Notes under the pieces: model-generated
The model's input: the letters and a program-made list of their open reading frames with translations, nothing else
Told to the model about the DNA's origin: nothing
Databases searched by the model: none
Origin: Planctomycetota bacterium
GTDB taxonomy: Bacteria > Planctomycetota > UBA8742 > UBA2392
Length of the DNA: 64,000 nucleotides
Direction of reading: 5' to 3'
NCBI GenBank assembly: GCA_025993795.1
Contig: JAMQHL010000038.1
Location: 1-64,000, forward strand
Made by a program: the position numbers and the translations under genes
In this document: piece by piece, positions 56,307 to 64,000 of the stretch
Layout: every line of letters begins with the position of its first letter
How positions within the stretch are numbered: position 1 is the first letter of the stretch

Positions 56307-59054
56307 ATGGCCAAGAAGAAAGACCCGCCGCCGACTGCGCCCTCCGACGGTCGCATTGAGCCGCTGAACATTGTCGACGAGATGCGTGAGTCGTACCTGA
56401 CCTACGCCATGTCGGTGATTGTTTCGCGCGCGCTGCCCGACGTGCGCGACGGCCTGAAACCCAGCCAGCGCCGCGTGCTGGTGGCGATGAACGACCTGAA
56501 CCTCAGTGCCACAGCCAAGCACCGCAAGTGCGCCAAGATCTGCGGCGACACCAGCGGCAACTATCACCCGCACGGCGAATCAGTCGTGTACCCCACGCTG
56601 GTGCGCATGGGCCAGGACTTTGCCACGCGCTACATGCTGGTCGACCCCCAGGGCAACTTCGGCACCATTGACGGCGACCCGCCGGCCGCCATGCGATACA
56701 CCGAGGCGCGCATGACCCGCGCCGCCACGGACATGCTGGAAGACCTGGACAAAGACACCGTTGACTACATCGACAACTTCGAAGGTACCCGCAAAGAACC
56801 GACGGTGCTGCCCGGCAAGTTCCCGAACCTCTTGTGCAACGGCACCGGCGGCATTGCTGTCGGCATGGCCACTTCGATGCCGCCGCACAACGTAAACGAG
56901 ATTTGCGACGCGATCATCAACGTGCTTGAGCATCCGGACTGCACGGTTGACGACCTGATGAAGTTCGTGAAGGGACCCGACTTTCCAACGGGCGGCGTGA
57001 TCCACGGCCGCAAGGCCATCGCCGATGCGTACCGCACCGGTCGCGGCATCTTGACGGTGCGTGGGCGCCTTGAGATTGAAGAGGGCGACCACGGCAAATC
57101 GCAGATCATCATCACCGAGATTCCTTACCAGGTGAACAAGGCGGCATTGATCGACCGCATTGCCGATCTGGTGCGCGCGGGCAACGTCACCGGCGTCAAC
57201 GACATCAAGGATTACAGCAAGAAAGACATTCGTGTCGTGGTTGAGGTCAAGCGCGGCGACGACCCGAATATCGTGCTGAACCAGCTGTACAAACACACGG
57301 CGCTGCAAAGCAGCTTCAGTGTCATCAACATCGCCATCGTCGAGGGCAAGCCGCAGACCCTGAACCTGAAGCAATTGTGCGAGCATTACCGCGACCACCG
57401 CAAGGAAGTGATCTTGCGCCGCACGCGCTGGTTGTTGAACAAGGCACGCGCGCGGCAGCACATCGTGATCGGTTTGTTGCTCGCGCTGACGAAGATGGAC
57501 GAGATCATCAAGCTGATCCGTTCATCAAAGGACGTCAACGAAGCTCGCGAACGCCTGATGGCGCTGAAGTTCGCCAAGAAGGTGAAAACCGAAGGCGGCC
57601 ATGTCATTGAGGGCAACGAGACGCTGACGCGCGTGCAAGCCGACGCGATTCTGGCCATGACGCTGAGCCGCCTGACGGGGCTGGAGCGCGACAAGCTGGA
57701 AGAAGAGTACAAGGCGCTGCTGGCTGAAATTGAAGACCTGCTGGACATCCTGAACCGCGAAGCGCGCGTGTTGAAGATGATCCGCGACGACCTCGAGGAC
57801 ATCAAGAAGCGCCACGGCGACGACCGCCGCACCGAGATTCTGGCCGGCGGCATCGAGGACTTCCGTGTCGAAGACATCATTCCCGACGAGGCGGTGGTCG
57901 TCACGCTGTCAGCCGAGGGCTACATCAAGCGCGTGCCGCTTGAGGCCTATCGCCGCCAGAACCGCGGCGGCACCGGCAGCATCGGCAGCAAGGCCAAAGA
58001 GGGCGATTACGTTGAGCATTTCTTCATCGCCAGCACGCACGACTATCTGCTGGTGTTCACAAGCCTGGGCAAGCTGCTGTGGCTGAAAGTGTATGACATT
58101 CCGGAGTTCAGCAAGCAGGCCAAGGGCAGAGCACTGATCAACCTGTTGAATATCAGTACCGTCGAAAAGGTCAGCGCCTGCATCAAGGTGCGCAAGTTCG
58201 ACACCGGCCAGAAGCTGCTGTTCGTGACCAGCGAAGGCACCGTCAAGAAAACCGAACTCGAAGAGTACAGCAACGTCACGCGCAAGGGCATTCGCGCAAT
58301 CAGCCTGAAAGAGGGGCACCGGCTGATCGACGTGCTGTTGACCCATGGAAGCGACGAGATTGTGCTGGTCACGCGCAATGGCTACAGCATTCGCTTCAAC
58401 GAAACAGATGCACGCACCATGGGGCGTGTGGCGGCGGGCGTGCGCGGCATCAACCTGCGCGACGACGACGTGGTGGTAGGCGCCGCTGTCGTGAACCGGA
58501 ATGCCAGCTTCTTGTCGGTTTGTGCCAACGGTTATGGCAAGCGCAGCAGCTTTGACGACTACCGCATCCAGAGCCGCGGCGGCAAGGGCATCATCAACTA
58601 CAAGGTCAACGAAAAGACCGGCAAGGTGGTGTCGGGCAAGAGCGTGTTTGAGGGCGATGAAGTCATGCTCATGACTCGCCAGGGCGTGGTGCTGCGCACA
58701 GCGGTCACGGACGAAAGCATGCGCGAAATCGGGCGCGCGACCCAGGGCGTGCGCATGATGAAGGTTGAAGCGGGTGACGAGGTCAGCAGCGTCGTCAAGA
58801 TCATGAACGAGGACACAGCGTTCGAGAAAGCCGAGCAGGCGCAGGAAGAACAGAAGCACGAAGACGCCATGGCCCATGCCGACGACGTCGTCAAGACGCT
58901 CGAAGAGGGCGGCCTCGACGGGCACGCCAGGAAGGTCCACGGAAAAGAAGAACCCAAACCCAGGAAGGGCAAGAAGAAAAAAACGGGCGGCGATGAGGTG
59001 GGTGACGAGGTGGGTGACGAGGTGGGTGACGAGGTGGGTGACGAAGAAGAGTAG
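56307..59054 (+). CDS. gyrA: DNA gyrase subunit A
   Basis: A 915-residue type II topoisomerase subunit. The catalytic tyrosine is at residue 131 in MRYTEARM. The quinolone region reads GNYHPHGESVVYPTLVRMG: serine is kept at the E. coli S83 position (here 92), but proline replaces D87 (here 96). The C-terminal beta-pinwheel begins near 520 and shows the GyrA-box-like QSRGGKGI (about 755), which favours gyrase over ParC. The final 60 residues are lysine-rich, then four VGDE repeats encoded by a 12-bp minisatellite. gyrB is not in the window. The ATG at 56307 follows an AGGGA-like site. Confidence 0.95.
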   Translation: MAKKKDPPPTAPSDGRIEPLNIVDEMRESYLTYAMSVIVSRALPDVRDGLKPSQRRVLVAMNDLNLSATAKHRKCAKICGDTSGNYHPHGESVVYPTLVRMGQDFATRYMLVDPQGNFGTIDGDPPAAMRYTEARMTRAATDMLEDLDKDTVDYIDNFEGTRKEPTVLPGKFPNLLCNGTGGIAVGMATSMPPHNVNEICDAIINVLEHPDCTVDDLMKFVKGPDFPTGGVIHGRKAIADAYRTGRGILTVRGRLEIEEGDHGKSQIIITEIPYQVNKAALIDRIADLVRAGNVTGVNDIKDYSKKDIRVVVEVKRGDDPNIVLNQLYKHTALQSSFSVINIAIVEGKPQTLNLKQLCEHYRDHRKEVILRRTRWLLNKARARQHIVIGLLLALTKMDEIIKLIRSSKDVNEARERLMALKFAKKVKTEGGHVIEGNETLTRVQADAILAMTLSRLTGLERDKLEEEYKALLAEIEDLLDILNREARVLKMIRDDLEDIKKRHGDDRRTEILAGGIEDFRVEDIIPDEAVVVTLSAEGYIKRVPLEAYRRQNRGGTGSIGSKAKEGDYVEHFFIASTHDYLLVFTSLGKLLWLKVYDIPEFSKQAKGRALINLLNISTVEKVSACIKVRKFDTGQKLLFVTSEGTVKKTELEEYSNVTRKGIRAISLKEGHRLIDVLLTHGSDEIVLVTRNGYSIRFNETDARTMGRVAAGVRGINLRDDDVVVGAAVVNRNASFLSVCANGYGKRSSFDDYRIQSRGGKGIINYKVNEKTGKVVSGKSVFEGDEVMLMTRQGVVLRTAVTDESMREIGRATQGVRMMKVEAGDEVSSVVKIMNEDTAFEKAEQAQEEQKHEDAMAHADDVVKTLEEGGLDGHARKVHGKEEPKPRKGKKKKTGGDEVGDEVGDEVGDEVGDEEE
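58995..59042 (+). repeat. gyrA: 12-bp minisatellite in the gyrA tail
   Basis: Four perfect tandem copies of GAGGTGGGTGAC encode EVGD repeats at the extreme C-terminus of GyrA. As the unit is a multiple of three, copy-number change would not shift the frame. Confidence 0.9.
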
Positions 59055-59089
59055 TCAGTCCGCCGAGTAAACGTGCCGCCGCAGCTGCC

Positions 59090-60802
59090 CTAAAGCCAGC
59101 CGCGGGACTGTATCCAGCCGGGTACAGCATCCAGCACCGTTCGGTCAACCTCGCGCCACTGGCCGTCCACCCTGACGAACAGGCTGTCATTGCTTGCGCG
59201 CAGCTCAATCTCCAGGCCGTCCACCGGCCATGCAACCCAGCTTACCCCGCCTTCGCCGGGTTTGGCGGGCTTGGCCAGCGGCCGCACCCAGAACACGTCG
59301 ACAACAGGCCGGAAGTCAAAACCTGTCCGGTGTACGGCCACCATGCGCCGCGCAGGAATCACGGCGCATTGGTACGTTTCAATCATCGGTTCTTCCAGCA
59401 GCAGTTTCGCGCCTCGCAGGACGCGCAACGTGCTGCCGGTCAGTTCAATTTCGTCGCCATCGAGATTCCGGGCAGTGCCTGAGACCGGCGGCTCAGCGGG
59501 CACGGCGGGCAACGGCGGGATCGGTGGCCTCCAGTGGTCCGGTCCGACTTCAATCTCGCCTTCCAGGCGATAGCGCGCACCGTCCGGAGTCCGGACCATC
59601 AACTCCTCGCCGGCGCGCTCAAGGCCGTCTATGTCAAACTGGTAGTCGGCCACACTGACCAATCGGCCCGCCTTCAGTGCTACGGCGACCAAATGCCCGT
59701 CGCGCGGGAAGCCCGGGGCCTTTGCGTCTGAGCGCTTGTGCAGCAGCGCCGCCTTGCCGCCCACAATCTGAAACGACGGCTCAAAAACCGGCAAACCGCC
59801 ATCGCCCGAAAGCGACATTGCCGATAGCGCGCGCCCCAAGCGGCGCAAGACCAGCGACACGCGATGGCCACTTCTGGTCACGGTCAGTTGTGTGCCGTCG
59901 GGCAGGTTCGCGTCGGTCGTGGGCTGGCAGGCCGTGCCCGTTCGTTCAGTGCGAAGCAGTCGCAAACCGGGCCGGCTTGCCAGGAACGCATCAAGCTCGG
60001 CGCGGCGCTGGGCAGCGATCGCGCGCGCAAGCGTTGCGGGGTCGTTGATGACGCGGGCGGCTTCGTCGCGCAGGGCGCTGACGTCTTTGATGGCGAACAG
60101 CGTGTTGCGGCCTTCCTGCAACTGCCGCACGAGAGCCGCCGAGTCACGAATCCAGCGCGAAGGGCTGTCTGCGGCGATGGCCAGTACACCGGCCAGCCTG
60201 GCGTCGTCGCGGGCAAAAAACAGGTGCCACATGGTGTATAGCGCCGTCGGCGGATAGGCGCGGATGTTCTCGATCAGCGCCGGATGGTTTACATCAGGCA
60301 CCTGGTGGGCAAAGGCGGTGTACAGGCCGAGGTCAAACCTGCCCTTCACCAGCGCTTCCACGATGTATGCGGCACGCGTGAAAAAGCGCATGGGCGTTGC
60401 GGTGTCGCCGGCGGGCCGTCCATCAAGATCCGGCGCCGCGGGTGCTTCAAGGTAGTCACGCTCGTGGTTCCAGACGACGATGCCGGTGAGGGCATCCTTC
60501 TTGGCGGCGCTTGCTACGTAAACGTGCAGCACATCGCCGTTACCCAAAGAGTGCATCGGCACCAGGTTGACGAACGGGCCCCACAGCAGAAGCCTTCTCC
60601 AGCCCTCGGTAGCTTCGATGGTTGCCTCAAACACGTTGGGCGCGTCCAGCAGCCCCGCAGGGCGCATACCTTCAAGTTCATGGGCGGCGGCCGGCGCCAG
60701 CTTCTGGGCTTGTCTTGGCCACGGGTAGCCGTGCAGGCTTTCCCACTCTGTCGCAAACGCGTCTTGCTTCTTCTTTCTTGCCACCGCTTTCCCCCTGACC
60801 AT
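59090..60802 (-). CDS. Large unknown protein
   Basis: A 570-residue protein from ATG 60802; the frame is open to a TTG at 60835. The N-terminus is lysine-rich (MVRGKAVARKKKQDAF). The middle is helical with regular leucines (about residues 140-280). The C-terminal half is beta-rich, with repeated short strands (ADYQFDIDGLERAGEELMVRTPDGARYRLEGEIEVG). No signal peptide, membrane helix or metal motif is visible. No family is recognised. It is convergent with gyrA, with 35 bp between stops, and divergent from the fragment and MOSC region. Confidence 0.75.
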   Translation of the reverse strand: MVRGKAVARKKKQDAFATEWESLHGYPWPRQAQKLAPAAAHELEGMRPAGLLDAPNVFEATIEATEGWRRLLLWGPFVNLVPMHSLGNGDVLHVYVASAAKKDALTGIVVWNHERDYLEAPAAPDLDGRPAGDTATPMRFFTRAAYIVEALVKGRFDLGLYTAFAHQVPDVNHPALIENIRAYPPTALYTMWHLFFARDDARLAGVLAIAADSPSRWIRDSAALVRQLQEGRNTLFAIKDVSALRDEAARVINDPATLARAIAAQRRAELDAFLASRPGLRLLRTERTGTACQPTTDANLPDGTQLTVTRSGHRVSLVLRRLGRALSAMSLSGDGGLPVFEPSFQIVGGKAALLHKRSDAKAPGFPRDGHLVAVALKAGRLVSVADYQFDIDGLERAGEELMVRTPDGARYRLEGEIEVGPDHWRPPIPPLPAVPAEPPVSGTARNLDGDEIELTGSTLRVLRGAKLLLEEPMIETYQCAVIPARRMVAVHRTGFDFRPVVDVFWVRPLAKPAKPGEGGVSWVAWPVDGLEIELRASNDSLFVRVDGQWREVDRTVLDAVPGWIQSRGWL

Positions 60803-60855
60803 GGTGCTTGAAGTAGGGTAGTCCGATCGCGCCAACTTGCACCCAGGAGTTGCCC

Positions 60856-60960
60856 ATGTACTCAGAAGCCGCGCTACGGGACATCCATGACCGCGCGCAC
60901 CAGAGCCTGCGCAAGCTGCTGGGCCACTGCGGTCCGTTGTACGCCAAGGCGCGCCCGGAC
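60856..60960 (+). pseudogene. Possible remnant of a DinB-like gene
   Basis: After a strong AGGAG site, ATG 60856 opens MYSEAALRDIHDRAHQSLRK followed by LLGHC, which resembles the first helix of DinB-family four-helix proteins. Homology seems to fade after about 35 codons and the frame then runs out of frame into the MOSC gene. A 5' fragment left by a deletion is my best reading. The similarity is short, so confidence is low. The surrounding gap (60803-61079, 277 bp) holds no other gene. Confidence 0.35.
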
Positions 60961-61079
60961 CGAGCAGCGGCGCGTTCTCGGGCGCCTGTCATTCCTCAAT
61001 CGAAATCAGAAAAAACACACACGATTCGGGGCGCTGGCCCCAATGCCGCATATGGACTATGCTGCGCGCGGAGGATGTT

Positions 61080-61538
61080 ATGGCTTCTGGCAAGGTTCTG
61101 GGCCTGGCGATCGGGCCCGAGGGCGCTGAGGCTTTGTCTCGTGATGCCGTGGCGACTGCCTCGTTTGTTGAAGGAATGGGTCTGCAGGGTGACAAGAAGT
61201 TCGGCCGTTCCAGTGGCCGTCAGGTCAATCTGCTGAGCAAACTGAGCTATGACTGGTTTGAGCGCAACTTCGGGCGTGGTCTTTCCATGCCTGGCGGCCT
61301 TGGCGAAAACGTGGTCATAGATGGCATCGACCCGAACTGGCTTGATCTTGGCCAGCGCATCCAGCTTGGCGAAGCGATTTTGCAGATCACCACGCCGCGG
61401 GCGCCGTGCGCCGGGTTTACGGAACGCGTGGATGGCAACAAGGTCAGCCACTTTGTCGGCCACGTCGGCGTGATGTGCGCGGTGGTGCAGGGCGGCACGG
61501 TTCGCGTCGGCGACACTGCGACACTACTGGACGAGTAG
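61080..61538 (+). CDS. MOSC-domain protein
   Basis: A 152-residue single MOSC domain, the sulphur-carrier module found in molybdenum-cofactor sulphurases and related proteins. GLQGDKKFGRSSGRQVNLLS, GGLGENVVIDGID and the conserved cysteine in TPRAPCAGF are the family blocks. The ATG at 61080 has GGAGG five bases upstream and is preferred to ATG 61059. The stop (TAG) is separated by one base from the ATG of the candidate selenoprotein gene, so they form an operon and are probably co-translated. Involvement in moving sulphur or selenium atoms is possible but not shown. Confidence 0.88.
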   Translation: MASGKVLGLAIGPEGAEALSRDAVATASFVEGMGLQGDKKFGRSSGRQVNLLSKLSYDWFERNFGRGLSMPGGLGENVVIDGIDPNWLDLGQRIQLGEAILQITTPRAPCAGFTERVDGNKVSHFVGHVGVMCAVVQGGTVRVGDTATLLDE

Positions 61539-61539
61539 C

Positions 61540-62304
61540 ATGGGTTTTCAGGTTCTGGTTGCGCTTGCGGGCTCAGTGCTGGTCTTGATCGGCACGCAGA
61601 TGTTCATGCCGACGGCGCCGAACATTCCCGTGATCTCGGGGGGCGATGTTCCCAAGCTGATCGTGATCGCGCTGGGCGCCAGCTGGACGCTGCTGGGCAC
61701 CGTGCAGGGCATTCGCGTCGGGCGCTCAAAGCTTGGCAAGGCGCTTCTCACACTCAACCTGCTGCTGACACTGGGCGTGGGTGGTGCTGCGTCGTGGTGG
61801 GTGATCGACTACAGCTACCGGCTTCCTGCGGCGGCGGAGATTCCGGCCCGGCAAACGATTCCCGACTTTGAGCTGACCGACCAGAATGGCGAGTCTGTCT
61901 CCGCCAAATCGCTGCGCGGCAAGCCCTTCGTGTTGATCTTCAGCCGTGGCGTATGGTGACCGTTCTGCATCGCTGACCTTGCCGGGGCGCAGGGTGCTCT
62001 TGAAGAAATCCGCGTCAAAGGCGGCGATGTCGTCGCCATCACGTCCGATACACGCGACGAAGTACAGACCGCCGCCGAGCGCCACGGCTTTACATTCCGC
62101 TTTTGTGCCGACCCCGAGCTTGTGGCAATCACCGCTTGGGGCGTGAAGCACGAACAAGGGCTGCCGGGCAGAGACATTGCACGTCCGGCTGTGTTCTTCG
62201 TGCGGGCCGACGGCACCGTGGCCCACAGCATCCAGCCCGACAACTATCGCCGTCACTTCAAAGCAGCGGACTACCTGGCGGGGTTTGGACTGGCGTCCCC
62301 GTGA
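61540..62304 (+). CDS. Membrane-anchored peroxiredoxin-like candidate selenoprotein (in-frame UGA)
   Basis: A 254-residue frame if the UGA at 61957-61959 is read as selenocysteine (residue 140). Three membrane helices (about 3-24, 38-58, 67-89) precede a thioredoxin-fold AhpC/TSA-like domain. That domain starts IPDFELTDQNGESVSAKSLRGKPFVLIFSRGVW, then U, then PFCIADLAGAQGAL. Known relatives have RGxWCPFC, so UGA falls exactly on the first redox cysteine, giving a U-x-x-C pair. After the UGA the same frame continues 115 codons with typical blocks (VVAITSDTRDE, RPAVFFVRADGTVAHSIQPDNY) to a normal TGA. A SECIS-like hairpin follows. A simple nonsense mutation is the alternative. It overlaps an operon with MOSC. 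Confidence 0.8.
61976..61995 (+). promoter_or_regulatory. Candidate bacterial SECIS element
   Basis: ACCUUGC (61976-61982) pairs with GCAGGGU (61989-61995), seven pairs including one G-U, around the loop CGGGGC. The stem begins 16 nt and the loop 23 nt after the UGA at 61957-61959, and a G is the second loop base. These values agree with published bacterial SECIS models. Unlike archaeal or eukaryotic elements it lies within the coding sequence. Confidence 0.65.
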
Positions 62305-62385
62305 CGATGCGGTGACAGGCAGACGCTTGCCACAGGCACAAGCGGCGCTACATTGACAGTCCCCCGACAGAAGACGCAGGAAGCC

Positions 62386-62895
62386 ATGAAGCACACATTC
62401 CTTGTGCTGGTGTTGTCTGTGCTGGTGATTGCAGGCTGTGCAAACACCCAGGACACCAAGCTGCGAACCGACCCGCGCAGCTACAGCGAAGCCATGGACA
62501 TGATCGCGGGTGAAGTCGGGCAGATTGACAAGCACCTGATCGGCGGCCAGTACGGCCTTGCATCGAATGAAGCCGAACTGGTGGTGAAGTACGCGATCCA
62601 CCTTTCGCGCTATGAGCCACCGCGCATGACCAACCGCTACGACGATTACATTGAATACGACGCGCAGGTGGATGACCTGATGCGCTCGTCAGACCGGCTG
62701 CTGTTCATGCTTCAGCAGCGCCGTCGCGAAGACGCGCGGGATCAGTTGGCCGAGGTTGCGAAGCGCTTTAACCGGCTTTCGCTGAATTATGGGCCGACAT
62801 ACCAGATCGGCGTTCTGGAACGCAGCCCTAACGAGTTCCGGTTCACGGATAGCTACAGCAGTGAGCTGCCGGGCGAAATGAGCGGCAATCGCTAG
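62386..62895 (+). CDS. Putative lipoprotein of unknown function
   Basis: A 169-residue protein with a lipoprotein signal: MKHTFLVLVLSVLVIAGC, where the lipobox VIAGC places the modified cysteine at residue 18. AGGA precedes the ATG at 62386; an in-frame ATG at 62353 would spoil the signal. The mature part is a charged helical bundle (AMDMIAGEVGQIDKHLIGGQYGLAS, then LLFMLQQRRREDARDQLAEVAKRFNRL), similar in shape to four-helix cytochrome c' but without a haem motif. Expected to be attached to a membrane on its outer face. Function unknown. Confidence 0.75.
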   Translation: MKHTFLVLVLSVLVIAGCANTQDTKLRTDPRSYSEAMDMIAGEVGQIDKHLIGGQYGLASNEAELVVKYAIHLSRYEPPRMTNRYDDYIEYDAQVDDLMRSSDRLLFMLQQRRREDARDQLAEVAKRFNRLSLNYGPTYQIGVLERSPNEFRFTDSYSSELPGEMSGNR

Positions 62896-62968
62896 CTCAA
62901 TCTTTCCTATGCGCCGGGCGTAAAGGCCGCTAGCATAGGCCGTTGCAAGGCCAATCACCGGAGGACCC

Positions 62969-64000
62969 ATGCCTCTTGGAACCGACTGCCCGCATTGCGG
63001 CAAGAACTTCGTGCTGCCGGACGACTTGTTCGGAAAGCGCATCAAGTGCAAATCGTGTCAGGGGATTTTCCGTGTCGGAGGCGCCTCGGCACCCCCGACC
63101 GGAGATGCGTTTGACCAGCACGACGCCGTTGACCGCACCCAGGTAGACGCGGTGGCGCTGGATGACGATGGCGGAGCGGAATTGGCCCGGCCCGGTGTCG
63201 GCGACGACTTCGCGACACAACCACCGCCGACCCGCGACGACTTTGCAACGCAGTACCCCGACGCAGGCCGTGACGACTTCGCCACGCAGTACCCGGGCAT
63301 GCAGGACGATGCGCAGGACTTCTCCCAGACCTCAGTGCCCAGTTCGGGTGGCATGGGTGAAGACACCGTTGGCGACACCTGGCGCGACGCCGATGACACT
63401 GTGGGCGACACCTGGGGCTCAGGCGATACGCACAACGATTACTTTCCTGAGCCTTCAGAGACCTCATCGGGCGATACGGTAGTCGACGAGGTCGTGGGCG
63501 ACCCCAGTGACACGGTCAGTGATTTCGTCCCGGGCGAGAACGACATGTCGGGCGACACCGCCATCGACATGCCAGCCGGCGGCGAAGCACCTGATGACAT
63601 GCTCGCCCACGAAATGCCCGAAGATGTTGCAGCTGAAGAAATCGAAAGCGGTGCAGCGACGGGAAAGAAGCTGCCCGGCAAAGGCCTGAAGCTTCCCGGC
63701 AAGGGCACGCTGCCCGGCAAGGGCCCCAGCAAGCTACCCGGGAAAGGCGAGTTGCCCAAGGGCACTGCGAAAATCGACAAAGCCAATACCGGCCGCAAGC
63801 TTCCCGTCAAGGCAGGCAAGCCCGGGACGATTGCTGCCAAGCCCGCCGGCAAGTCCGAGAAGAAAAAGGGCGGCGGCATACTGGTGAAGTTCCTGCTGAT
63901 CTTCCTGCTGCTGGACGTGGTGGCGTTTGCGCTGCTGGTGTACGTGCCGCAAGTGCGCGAAGCGGTTGGGATGAACGGACAGCCGTGGCTGAACGACATT
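62969..64000 (+). CDS. Zinc-ribbon, low-complexity, membrane-anchored protein (cut by right edge)
   Basis: An open frame of 344 codons with no stop before the window ends. The N-terminus is an MJ0042-type zinc ribbon: CPHCGKNFVLPDDLFGKRIKCKSC, two CxxC pairs. An acidic body with DDFATQYP-like and DTVGDTW repeats follows (about 60-240), then a basic low-complexity stretch with six or so KLPGKG-like repeats (about 235-295). A membrane helix lies near 308-328 (VKFLLIFLLLDVVAFALLVYV). GGAGG precedes the ATG at 62969. Planctomycetes carry many proteins that start this way. The true C-terminus lies outside, so the function is open. Confidence 0.8.
   Translation, partial: MPLGTDCPHCGKNFVLPDDLFGKRIKCKSCQGIFRVGGASAPPTGDAFDQHDAVDRTQVDAVALDDDGGAELARPGVGDDFATQPPPTRDDFATQYPDAGRDDFATQYPGMQDDAQDFSQTSVPSSGGMGEDTVGDTWRDADDTVGDTWGSGDTHNDYFPEPSETSSGDTVVDEVVGDPSDTVSDFVPGENDMSGDTAIDMPAGGEAPDDMLAHEMPEDVAAEEIESGAATGKKLPGKGLKLPGKGTLPGKGPSKLPGKGELPKGTAKIDKANTGRKLPVKAGKPGTIAAKPAGKSEKKKGGGILVKFLLIFLLLDVVAFALLVYVPQVREAVGMNGQPWLNDI

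Noticed and set aside
1..64000. tRNA or rRNA genes and insertion sequences
   Set aside because: No T-loop signature, rRNA block or transposase reading frame was recognised by eye; very diverged copies cannot be excluded.

Overview
The window is high-GC bacterial DNA, densely coded on both strands. It carries single-copy core genes (uvrB, nuoF, rny, mutM, tig-clpP-clpX, tilS, glyS, gyrA) among many secreted, repeat-containing and unrecognised proteins. The mix points to Planctomycetota or a close relative: squalene-cyclase-like toroid proteins, a DUF2330 protein, an FHA-Ser/Thr kinase, an MJ0042-type zinc-ribbon protein with a low-complexity body, and GyrA with a NYHPHGE quinolone-region motif. 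This assignment is inference, because no rRNA or tRNA gene was seen.

Layout. 1-10.5 kb: GC-rich palindromes, a pabB-MFS overlap pair, a secreted toroid protein, an EamA transporter, a VOC protein, uvrB, a secreted unknown and an isolated nuoF. 10.6-16.6 kb: four tandem paralogous TPR genes plus the remnant of a fifth, separated by short GGGGTCAGGC...GCCAGACCCC elements that supply stop codons and possibly -35 boxes. 16.6-24.4 kb: a candidate structured RNA, rny with a strong terminator, a HIT-NTF2 fusion, sixA, an ABC exporter, mutM and rqcH. 24.4-31.7 kb: an ECF sigma factor with a large anti-sigma-like membrane protein, DUF2330, small membrane proteins, a swivel-like protein overlapping an SDR, and a coiled-coil membrane protein.

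31.8-39.7 kb: an operon-like run of an Rrf2 regulator, a 1139-residue double activase of the 2-hydroxyacyl-CoA dehydratase type, a PDZ membrane protein and the separate HgdB-like partner. 39.8-49.3 kb: a lone RND permease with a PDZ-like insertion, tig-clpP-clpX, and an FHA-kinase overlapping a TetR regulator. 49.5-59 kb: tilS, glyS, a leucine-rich-repeat-like protein, a Sel1-like protein and gyrA. 59-64 kb: an unknown protein, a MOSC protein, a candidate selenoprotein, a lipoprotein, and a zinc-ribbon protein cut by the right edge.

The strongest new observation is at 61540-62304. A membrane-anchored peroxiredoxin-like gene is interrupted by one in-frame UGA exactly where the first redox cysteine of RGxWCPFC belongs. 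The frame then continues intact to a normal stop, and a 7-bp hairpin with a G-rich loop begins 16 nt after the UGA. This is the expected layout of a bacterial selenocysteine gene. Other unusual items are the split activase operon, an exact 26-residue repeat in the anti-sigma-like protein, the TPR array with its stop-codon-supplying elements, the RND-PDZ permease and the structured region upstream of rny.
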